Assembly (NCBI GenBank): GCA_965153455.1
Contig: OZ234493.1
Coordinates: forward strand, 25,162,213 to 25,226,212
Source: Sphagnum compactum
Taxonomy: Eukaryota; Bryophyta; Sphagnopsida; Sphagnales
Direction of reading: 5' to 3'
DNA length: 64,000 nt
The translations under genes and the position numbers were made by a program. Under the pieces are notes generated by a model. It was given only the letters and a program-made list of their open reading frames with translations, did not search any database and was not told the origin of the DNA. This document shows positions 51,975 through 62,298 of this stretch, one piece after another. Position 1 is the stretch's first letter, and every line of letters starts with the position of its first letter.

Positions 51975-54825
51975 AAACGATATGAAATGATGTTTTAAAC
52001 AGTAGGAAATTTAGTCATCATTATAGCCTCTTACATTAGGCCAGCGACTCACTTGCTAAAACAAGTAGAATTGGTGAAAGGGAAATTCGTCAATTGGCAC
52101 TGACTAAAAATATATTGAACTTGTAAGGATTGGAACTTTCCTTATAGATTTTGAGTTAGGTTCAATGTGTAGTCTTAATCCAACAACCTAAGGCAAATTA
52201 TTAAACTGCTCTTGGACATTCTTATTTGGGTTTGTGTCCCAATTCCTTAGAGGTCGGAGGCCTTAGTGGCCCAAATGTTGGGGAAAATGTCATGAAATAC
52301 AAATGAACCAAACTAGATGGCTTAGTCAATCGACCCAAACTTGAAAGAATCCAATTCTGAGAATTAACCTTTTATTGATCGACATATGTTCCACCTACTA
52401 TGTAAAAGTATTTACTTAATTGAACTATGTTTTGAAACTTTGACACATGTGAATGATCTTCATTTGTTAGTCATGCAAGAACTATAATTTGTATATTGCA
52501 TTTCTCCAATTTATTGTATAGTCAAATAATTTTCAAGAGATGTTTGAACAATTGTGTTGACTCTTTTTCATTTTCTTTGCAAAAATATATAGTGCATGAT
52601 TTAAATCCCACTTGCAATACCAATAATCCAAACTTGACCATCGTTTTTTTTCATTGGATTGCTTTTGGCACAAATGATGAATGGAAAGAAACATGGACAA
52701 CATGCCCCACCAACAATAGAGAAGAGTGCATATGTTGGCCAGAAAAGTGGCTACCCGAAGACTTGAACAACAATGTTCGAATTTTATCATTGTCTTATGA
52801 TTCTAAAATTGTGACAAGTGTTCACAATGATGTGATTGAAATTGGCAAAAACCTCATTCAAAGTTTGGTTACAAATTCAAGGTGTGACAATCTCTTCTAT
52901 TTAAGGACACATTAATTACTTCTCCTTATGTATATTAAAGAAAATTGTTTAGATCTTTAGAATTTCTTAAATGTTGTGCATGAGTTTATTGTTCATGTGT
53001 ACTAGTATTGTGATACACACCAACAAGTTTCAATTTATTTGAATTGTTAGATTAATGTAGGAGAACATAAAATGGGGCTTAGGTTCAAATGTTCTTGTTT
53101 GAAGATAATAACAAAGTCTATGTTCATATTATAAGTTCATGGTACAACTAGTTTGGTTTTGATGGCAAGTTTTAGGTCGAGCTTTTTGGAGCTTTATCTT
53201 TGGTAATGGAATTGAATTAAATTAAATTTTATTAATACATGTGTAGAAAATTTGCATCCATTTCATTGCAAAAAATAATTTCAAAAAGAATGTATCTTTT
53301 TTTTAAAAATTTCTTTTTGTTTCAACAATATTTCCAAGGTAACACAGAAGATGAATTGTGCATTAACACAAGAACGTAAACGCCTACATACTTGTACATT
53401 ATAATTGTTTTACCAAAACTTGGTTGTCACATTTTTTAGGTAAATTAATTCCAAATGACAAATGACAAACAAATCAATTACGAACTTATGGTTTAGGTCA
53501 TGTGTGAATTGGAAAATTGTCCCCAAGTATAATAGGACAAATTTGTACATGTTAATACAATGTTGATAATGGAATTTTATGCATTGTTGAATATTTTGTA
53601 GTTATCAATCGTTTTGGGATGGACCGGTGGCATTAATTGCTTATAGTTTTGGAGGTCTTATACTCAAAAGCTTGGTGGTTGAAGCTCACAAACATGTACA
53701 TCAAAGGTCAAAAAATAGTTTGGATGATGAAGTCCACAAATGTTGTAAGACATTTTTGAACAATGTTAAAGGTGTAATATTTTACGGTGTACCACATGTT
53801 GGCGGTACCCAATATTTATCAAATTATTTCATTTGGCAACATCAACAAATCAACACATTGAACAAGTGTGCAACCCAATCTGGTTTTTTAAAAAGTTTAA
53901 AATCTTTCAACCCACAAATGGAACACCTTTCAACAGATTTTAAAAATGTTATTCCTGAAGACGTCAACATTTATGCATTTGGTGAAGGATTACCACTCGA
54001 CAAAAATTAGGTAAGATTTTCATTTCACCACATCGAAAGTTATCCAACTAAGTTCATTAATTGAACATTTTTTTGTGTCGTCAAAATTCATGTGGGATCA
54101 TGTACTCAATACTTCTTAATACAATAATGTGGCGAATGGGTCATGTGTTTTATGAACTTTGTTTCATGAAATACTATTGATGGAAAGATAATTTGATTGA
54201 CTTCAAACATCATGAAATAGGTTTTAAATTTTTCCTTCATCAAATCACTTCCATATAAATATTTGTCATGAAAATCATATCATCATTAAAACATGTAAGA
54301 TTAATGAGATTAAAAACCAATAACTTTGTGATTTGCTTGCCAAAGGGTTGAAGGAAATTACTTTCACACAAAACATTTCATTGTTATTCAAACATCAATA
54401 GTTATTAAGCTATAGTTTCCACCACCATTTGGATTTACTATGTTACTTATAAGTTCAAGCATAGTTGAACAAACAAATCAATGAGTTCTATTAACTTAAT
54501 CTTTTGCTCATGCAGGGAATTTTAGTGCCATATGCCTCAGCTATTCAATTGTCAAACAACAACCATTATAGAATTGAAGATGCTAATCACTTGACAATTT
54601 GCAAGCCACCAAACAAAAATCATCCAAGCTATTAAAATGTTTGAGAATATGTATGGAGGTAAAAACATCAAATCTACGTCTTTTGACTTCATATATGTTC
54701 ACGTTATGTTATAAATTTTAGGTCATAACACACTTGATGTGTATCGCATATGCAATGTCATATATATTGGTTATCAAATAAGAAAAATAAAATATAAATG
54801 ACGTTTGTTTTGTGAATTTTGATAG

Positions 54826-55887
54826 AAAAATATATTACTTCCACCTTTGCCATGTCATGAGGTGGTGTTGATTGACAAAGCAAAAGATATAAACATCTTG
54901 TTACAAAAGGAAACTATTGTTGGTTTGGTTGGAATGGGGGGAATTGGGAAAACCACTTTGAGCAAAAAGTTCTATCATTTGTTCCACAACCAATATGACA
55001 AATCTAGCTTTTTGGAGGATGTGAATTCAAAGGACAATATCAATGATGTCATAAAACAACTCCTACATGATTTGTGTGACAAAAGAATATCCAAGGATGA
55101 AAATGTGAACAAAGAAGACTTTGAAAAAATTAGGCAATGTATGATATCAGAGAAAGTGTTAGTGGTGGTGGATGATGTTGGTAAAGTGGAGAACCTTACG
55201 TCCTTGCCAATTTTCATTGATAAGGCTGCTAGGAATGCAGCTTCTAAAAGTAGAATACTTGTGAATTGTCGAAATTGGCAAAGTCTAAAATCTCACGTAA
55301 GTGAAGATGGAAAAATGATCATGAAAACTTTGGAAGAAGAGCAAGCAATGGAACTTTTTATGTTCCATGCATTCGGTAATGCAAATCACCTTCCAACAAA
55401 ATATTTCAAAGATATATGTAACGAGATTATAAAAGCTTGTGGAGGGCTCCCTTTAAGTCTTAAAGTATTGGGTTCTTTTTTGTGCGATATTAAAGAATTC
55501 GAAATCTGGGAAGGCGCATTGAACAAATTGAAAAGTGGGCAAAGTTTCACCGGGGGCAATGATAATGAAAAACTTTGGAGTAAATTAAAGATTTCTTATG
55601 AGTATTTGGATAAGGAACATCAAAACATGTTTTTGGATATTGCTTGTTTATTTGGTGGTATGAAAATAAGGACAATTTGTCGAGCGTGGAATGGAGATTA
55701 TTTTCACCCAAAATTTGCATTGCAAAATTTAGAACATAGATCTTTAATCCAACGCGGAGAAGGTGGAATCTTGTACATACATGAACAATTCCGAGACATG
55801 GGTCAAAATATTGCAATGGAACTTCCAATTATGAATCGATTTATATGGAAAGCAAATGAGTCAAATTTCGTTTTACAAAACAATGAA
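54826..55887 (+). pseudogene. NB-ARC exon of copy A (open for 354 codons)
   Basis: Nucleotide-binding switch domain, intact as an exon. In order: P-loop GMGGIGKTT (about 54931-54957), RNBS-A-like FLEDVNS, kinase-2 VLVVVDDVG (about 55156-55182), RNBS-B-like KSRILVNCRN, GLPL as CGGLPLSLKVLG (about 55438), RNBS-D-like MFLDIACLFGG, and IHEQFRDMGQNIA at the MHD position (I-H-E at 55777-55785 in place of M-H-D). The residue after DDV is Gly, neither the Trp of typical CC-type nor the Asp of TIR-type receptors. The exon starts after GATAG (KNILLPPLPCHEVVLID) and ends at a weak donor, GAA/GTTATC, with the following exon (VVEILEGISL) in phase. The absence of stops while its neighbours are riddled with them is notable. 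Confidence 0.9.
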
Positions 55888-56325
55888 GTTATCACCATAT
55901 TATTTCAATCTTATAATTTTATTTCGATTTCCTATGAATTTGTTTAATGTCCAAAAATAAATGTTTTAACTTTGAATCTTGATTTTATGAATAATGTTTG
56001 TAATAAAAATTAAGAATAAGATGATTTTTTTTTAATATATTAATAATCCTTTTGTTTTCATTTCATGTGATAGGTGGTGGAAATTTTAGAAGGCATCTCA
56101 TTGAAAAAATGTGTCAATTTGGCTACATTGTCCCAAATCGGCTCCAAGGGATTTTGCAAGCTTAGGTTGGTTGACTTAACAGAAGCTTCATCAACTATTG
56201 TGGAAAATTGCATTCGAGGGCGAAATTTGAATAATGTTAAGTGGTTGTGCCTCAAAAATTGCATGATTTGAAAGTTGCCAAGTAATTTGTTTGATTGTTT
56301 ACAATTACAAGTACTTGATTTGTTA

Positions 56326-59290
56326 GGGTGTTCCACCTTGAAAAAATTACCTTCATCTATTGGCCAATTGAATGCACTCGAAGAGCTTGATTTGTCAAGG
56401 TGTTCCAATTTGAAGGAACAACCTTCATCTATTGGCCAATTGAATGCACTCCAAGAGCTTCATTTGTCAGGGTGGTCCAAGTTGAAAAAACTACCTTCAT
56501 CTATTGGCCAATTGAATGCTCTCCAAGAGCTTCATTTAAAAGGGTGTTCCAACTTGAAAAAACTACCTTCATCTATTGGCCAATTGAATGCACTCCAAAA
56601 GCTTCATTTAAAATGGTGTTCCAACTTGAAAGAACTACCTTCATCTATTGGCCAATTGAATGCACTCCAAAAGCTTCATTTAAAATGGTGTTCCAACTTG
56701 AAAGAACTACCTTCATCTATTGGCCAATTGAATGCACTCGAAGAGCTTGATTTGTGGGGGTGTTCCAACTTGAAAGAACTACCTTCATCTATTGGCCAAT
56801 TGAATGCACTACAAGAGCTTGATTTGTGGGGGTGTTCCAACTTGAAAGAACTACCTTCATCTATTGGCCAATTGAATGCACTCCAAGAGCTTAATTTATA
56901 TGGGTGTTCCAACTTGAAAGAACTACCTTCATCTATTGGCCAATTGAGTGCACTTCAAGGGCTTTATTGTCAAGGTGTTCCAACTTGAAAGAACTACCTT
57001 CATCTATTAGCCAATTGAATGCACTCCAAGAGCTTTCTTTGTGCGAGTGTTCCAACTTGAAAGAACTACCTTCATCTATTGGCCAATTGAATGCACTCCA
57101 AGAGCTTAATTTGTCAAGGTCTTCCAACTTGAAAGAACTACCTTGATCTATTGGCCAATTAAGTGCACTCCGAGAGCTTAATTTGTGCGGGTGTTCCAAC
57201 TTGAAAGAACTACCTTCATCTATTGGCCAATTGAATGCACTCGAAGAGCTTGATTTGTGGGGGTGTTCCAACTTGAAAGAACTACCTTCATCTATTGGCC
57301 AATTGAATGCACTGCAAAAGCTTGATTTGTGGGAGTGTTCCAACTTGAAAGAACTACCTTCATCTATTGGTCAATTGAATGCACTCCGAGAGCTTTATTT
57401 GAAAGGGTGTTCCAACTTGAAAGAACTACCTTCATCTATTGGCCAATTGAGTGCACTCCAAGAGCTTTATTTGGGAGGGTGTTCCAACTTGAAAGAACTA
57501 CCTTCATCTATTGGCCAATTGAGTGCATTCCAAGAACTTTATTTGTCAGGGTGTTCCAACTTGAAAGAACTACCTTCATCTATTAGCCAATTGAGTGCAC
57601 TCCAAGTGCTTTATTTGTCAGGGTGTTCCAACTTGAAAGAACTACCTTCATCTATTGGCCAATTGAATGCACTTCGAGAGCTTAATTTGTCAAGGTGTTC
57701 CAACTTGAAAGAATTACCTTCATCTATTGGTCAATTGAGTGCACTCCAAAAGCTTTATTTGGGAGGGTGTTCCAACTTGAAAGAACTACCTTCATCTATT
57801 GGCCAATTGAGTGCACTCCAAGAACTTTATTTGGGAGGGTGTTCCAACTTGAAAGAACTACCTTCATCTATTGGCCAATTGAATGCACACCAAAAGCTTT
57901 ATTTAGATGGGTGTCCCAACTTGAAAGAACTACCTTCATCTATTGGTCAATTAAATGCACTCCAAAAGCTTTATTTGAAAGGGTGTTCCAACTTGAAAGA
58001 ACTACCTTCATCTATTGGCCAATTGAGTGCACTCCAAGAGCTTTATTTGAGAGGGTGTTCCAACTTGAAAGAACTACCTTCATCTATTGGCCAATTGAGT
58101 GCACTCCAAGAACTTTATTTGTCATGGTGTTCCAACTTGAAAGAACTACCTTCATCTATTGGCCAATTGAATGCACTCCAAAAGCTTTATTTAGATGGGT
58201 GTCCTAACTTGAAAGAACTACCTTCATATATTGGCCAATTGAATGCACTCCAAAAGCTTTATTTGTCAGGGTGTTCCAACTTGAAAGAACTACCTTCATC
58301 TATTGGCCAATTGAATGCACTCCAAGAGCTTGATTTGTGGGGGTGTTTCAACTTGAAAAAATTACCTTCATCTATTGGCCAATTGAATGCACTCCAAAAA
58401 CTTTATTTGGGAGGGTGTTCCAACTTGAAAGAATTACCTTCATCTATTGGCCAAATGAATGCACTCCAAGGGCTTTATTTGTGGAAGTGTTCCAACTTGA
58501 AAGAACTACGTTCATCTATTGGCCAATAGATGCACTCCAAAAGCTTTATTTAAAAGGGTGTTCGGATTTGAAAGAACTACCTTCATCTATTGGCTAATCG
58601 AATGCACTCTAAAAGCTTTATTTATATGGGTGTTCCGATTTGAAATAACTACCTTCATCTATTGGCCAATTGAATGCACTCCAAAAGCTTTATTTAAAAG
58701 GGTGTTTCAACTTGAAAGAATTACCTTCATATATTGGCCAATCGAATGCACTCTAAAAACTTTATTTATATGGGTGTTCCAACTTGAAAGAACTACCTTC
58801 ATCTATTGGCCAATTGAATGCACTCGAAGAGCTTTATTTAAAATGGTGTTCCGATTTGAAAGAACTACCTTCATCTATTAGCCAATTGAATGCACTTTAA
58901 GCGTTTTATTTAGAAGGGTGTTTCAACTTGAAAGAATTATCTTCAACTATTGGCGAATTGAATGCACTTTAAAAGCTTGATTTAAAAGGGTGTTCCAACT
59001 TGAAAGAACTACCTTCATTTATTGGCCAATTGAATGCAGTCGAAGAGCTTGATTTGTCAAGGTGTCCGACTTGAAACAAATACCTTCATCTATTGTCAAT
59101 TGAATGCACTCCAAAAGCTTTATTTGTGAAAGTGTTCCAACTTGAAAGAATTACCTTCATCTATTGGCCAATTGAATTCACTACAAGAGCTTTATTTAAA
59201 AGGGTGTTCCAACTTGAAAGAACTACTTTCATCTATTGGCAATCAAATGCACTCCAAAAGCTTTATTTATGAAAGTGTTCCAATTACTAT
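56326..59290 (+). repeat. About 41 tandem 72-bp leucine-rich-repeat units
   Basis: Each unit encodes 24 residues of the type ELPSSIGQLNALQELYLSGCSNLK. The ELPSSIGQ core (bases CCTTCATCTATTGGCCAA) recurs every 72 bases from about 56350 to about 59228, which gives 41 units by my count. Units in the middle (57183-58526) are almost identical and form a 448-codon open frame. The first few, and especially those after 58530, carry more substitutions, stops and small indels. This is an intragenic minisatellite of NLR-type LRRs. Because 72 is a multiple of 3, the other frames and parts of the antisense strand are also open but meaningless. Confidence 0.95.
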
Positions 59291-59414
59291 ATTGGTATAT
59301 GTCGAAAACATTTTTCAATTAGTTGGTCAATTACCGAATATTCTCAACATCAACAATGTCTCCAAGTTGAACACTCAACTATGTTGATAAACAATGTGAA
59401 ACATGTTTTCACAA

Positions 59415-59640
59415 AAGTTTTTTCTTTGGCTTTCCCAAGTTACATGTTGGAGTTTGATTTTCTTTACTTTTTAAATTTGTTTGGGTGTTGACAATTTTTC
59501 GTGACCCATACAACCACCATAGCTTATTGTCCTCACAAAGCATCAGGAGAAGGAGGTCTAGTTCAGATTTGAACTCCCAACCAACAGCTTCGCAACCATA
59601 CCCTTTAGCCACTAGGGTACCTGAATGTCCTCAATCATTC
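59415..59640 (-). mobile_element. Second copy of the SINE-like block
   Basis: Near-identical to 51690-51905, with the same A-box-like and B-box-like motifs (tRNA-like part about 59558-59632). It starts directly after the 3' end of copy A, so it marks the left edge of the next duplicated unit. Confidence 0.5.
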
Positions 59641-60610
59641 ACAAGCTTCATTGTCATACATTTTCACTTTGCCTACTTTCCAGTTTGTTTGTTTAGATAA
59701 AAACAATGTGAAAAGATGTTTAAAACAATAGGAAATGGGAGTCATCATTATAGCCTCTTACATTAGGCCAACAATTCACTTGTTATAACAAGTAGAATTG
59801 GTGAAAGGGACATTTGTTAATCAGCATCGACTAAGAATATATTGAACTGTAAGGATTGGAACTTTCATATATAGATTATGAGTTAAGTTCAATGTGTAAT
59901 CCCCCAACAACCTAAGGCAAATTATTAAAATGCTCTTGGACATTCTTATTGGGTTTGTGTCCCAATTCCTTAGGGGTGAGAGGCCTTAGTGGCCCAAATG
60001 TCCGGGAAAATGTCATGAAATACAAATGAACCAAACTAAATGGCTTAGTTAATCAACCCAAACTTGAAAAAAACCAATTCTTAGAATTAACCTTTATTGA
60101 TTAGCATATGTTCCACCTACTATGTAACAATACTTACTTAATTGAACTATGTTTTGAAACTTTGAGGTCTATGACACATGTGAATGATCTTCATTTACTA
60201 GTCATGCAAGATTAAACCGGGCATTCTCCAATTCATCTATTATTGTTTTCTTGTTAAACTTAATATTTTTAGTTAATTATTATTTTTATCTAATTACTAT
60301 AATTTGTATATTACAATTCTCTAATTTAATGTATAGTGATAATTTTCAAGAGATGTTTGAAGCATTGAATGCACTCCAAGTGTTTGATTTGAACGGTTGT
60401 TCCAACTTGAAAAAACTACCTTGATCTATTGGCCAACTGAATGCACTCCAAAGCTTCATTTGTGAAAGTGTTCCAATTTTTATATTGGTATATAGTTCAA
60501 AACATTTTTCAACTCGGTGGTCAATTACCGAATATTCCCGACATCAACAATGTCTCCAAGTTGAACACCCAACTATGTTGATAAACAATGTGAAACATGT
60601 TTCAACAAAA
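59415..60610 (+). pseudogene. Collapsed copy B of the receptor gene
   Basis: 59415-60364 matches the upstream flank of copy A (51690-52545) through GTCATGCAAGA and TTCAAGAGATGTTTGAA. At about 60365 it changes abruptly into the end of the LRR array (ATTGAATGCACTCCAAG, about 1.5 units) and the 3' tail that copy A has at 59280-59400 (CAACATCAACAATGTCTCC, AACTATGTTGATAAACAATG). The hydrolase, NB-ARC and almost all LRRs are missing. TTGAA occurs at the join. Most simply, this is a deletion derivative of a complete copy. Confidence 0.75.
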
Positions 60611-61985
60611 GAGCCATTTTCAAAACATTTTTGGCATCTAAGGTTCTTTAGTTGGCATATAGTCAAAACATTGACTAATGTTCAACCATTTTGGTGACAC
60701 CGTCAACACATATATGGATGATAAAATGTATTAAAAGACGAATGAAATGTAGTCTTATTTGCAACTTTGTTGCAATTATCTATTTCAACTAGGTTAAACA
60801 ACTAGTAGGCAACTTTAATTTTAATATTTATTTAAAATCATGATAACGTTAACTTACTTGTAAATTTTATTTATATAAATGAATGATTTTTTTGTGCATA
60901 TAAATATTAAACTTTAATTTCAAAATAAAATTTAAGGAAAATTTAAAATATATGTTAGTAATAATGTTTATATTCAATACACATATAATTTATTATTTTA
61001 TGTATATCATTACAACATATCAAGTAATGATACATAACTAATAATATTGTGCAACTCTAATGTTTATTCAATTTTATATACATGATATCTTAATATTTGT
61101 TTAAAATCATGATAAAAATTCATTAAACACTAATGTACCCTATGTCATTGGCCCAAGTTTGAATGCATTCAATTGAATTTTCCTTCCTAACCCCTTTTTG
61201 CAATTTGTTTGAATTTCTAACAACAATACCCAGTAATATTTCAATAATATAGTTCACATTTTAGGTCCCAAAATTATGGAATCAACATTATTAAATCAAA
61301 CTTGGTGAGGGCTTTCCAATAATAGCAAGAACGCCCCCATATTTCAACATAGTTGTCAATATTGGTTTTTGTAAAAATTCAATGATCGATAATCGATAAA
61401 TTCCACACCATAATTCTAAACATTTAAAACCAAGTTGGTGCACCCCTATTCATTGAAAACTTTATGATGATATGTCCCATAGCATAACTTAAAATGCTAT
61501 GGTTTGGGAGATATCATTATGACAAAACACATCAAACTACCTTCCTTCATGGATAAATAACGTAACATGTGTTGTTGGCCGCAAGTGTGAACACACTCAA
61601 CTTATTTTCCCTTCTAAACCCATTTTTTAGTAATTTGATTGAATTTTCAACAACAAAATTCATTCAAAATTCAATATTTTCCACACCTTAAATATGAAAA
61701 TTATTGAATAAAATTCATAAAATTCGGCTCAACAATTATTTTCCAATAACACCAAGTAAACCTTTGGATTCAAATACACTTTTTATTTATGATTTTATTA
61801 ATGTTTACTAAGAAAATGATTCCATAATCCATAACCTTTGCATCGTAACTCCAAAAAATTTCAACCCAAGTTAGTGCACCCTACTCATTGTTAGGTTTCA
61901 AAGATATTAATAGCATTGCTGAAGCAATTTAGTTTAGGAAATTTCAACATAATAAAACAAAACAAAACAAATTATCTACCTTCAT
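60611..61985. other. Unique AT-rich spacer between copies B and C
   Basis: No gene recognised and no match seen to the other copies. Two loosely similar sub-blocks (about 61140-61300 and 61550-61700; AATTTTCCTTCCTAACCC versus TTTCCCTTCTAAACCC, both followed by TTTGATTGAATTT-like sequence) suggest an old duplication. Confidence 0.4.
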
Positions 61986-62298
61986 AAATAGATTAAATTA
62001 CATGTAATCGGCATATGTTCCACCTCCTATGTAACAATATTTACTTAATTGAACTATGTTTTGAAACTTGGAGGTTTATGACACATGTGAATGATCTTCA
62101 TTTGTTAGTCATGCAAGATAGATTTGGCATTCTCCAATTCGTCTCTTATTGTCTTTTTGTGAAACTTAATATTTTCAATTAATTATTGCTTTTATCTAAC
62201 TACTATAATTTATATATTTCTTTAATTTAATGTATAGTCAAATAATTTTCAAGAGTTGTTTGAAGAATTGTGTTGACTCTTTTTCAATTTTTTTGCAG
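61986..62298 (+). repeat. 5' flank of copy C (duplicated block)
   Basis: Matches 52380-52582 of copy A and 60100-60364 of copy B, through ATATGTTCCACCT, ATGATCTTCATTTGTTAGTC and ATAATTTTCAAGAG. Copies B and C share about 85 bases (from GGCATTCTCCAATTC) that copy A lacks, so copy A has a deletion there. Confidence 0.75.

Larger units (their letters stand above)
52583..59387 (+). pseudogene. Hydrolase-NB-ARC-LRR receptor gene (HNL), copy A, damaged
   Basis: Plant intracellular immune receptor with a SERAC1-like alpha/beta-hydrolase N-terminus, an NB-ARC switch and LRRs. Inferred exons: 52583-52881, 53602-54010, 54516-54658 (hydrolase), 54826-55887 (NB-ARC) and 56074 onward (linker, LRRs). Visible are LTIVFF, WLPEDL, LIAYSFGGL (nucleophile Ser at 53645-53647), GVPHVGG and the catalytic-type His in ANHLTICKP. 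Lesions relative to copy C or to the expected frame: the HG oxyanion motif is HW (Gly to Trp, 52655-52657); the first acceptor reads CAA where copy C has CAG (52582); a TAG ends exon 2 (54008-54010); the third exon is 143 bases where phase requires a multiple of three; a TGA lies at 56269; and single-base losses near 56967 and 58527, a TGA at 57144 and many stops after 58600 break the LRRs. Almost certainly not a full-length functional gene. Confidence 0.85.

Noticed and set aside
56400-58881. Other long open frames over the LRR array, forward (FQLERTTFIYWPIECTP type) and antisense (WPIDEGSSFKLEHPHK type)
   Set aside because: They arise because the repeat length is a multiple of three. Only the frame encoding ELPSSIGQ matches a protein family.
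56326-59290. CRISPR-like regular spacing of conserved 18-base cores
   Set aside because: The whole 72-base unit is conserved and encodes LRRs; there are no unique spacers, and this is plant nuclear DNA.
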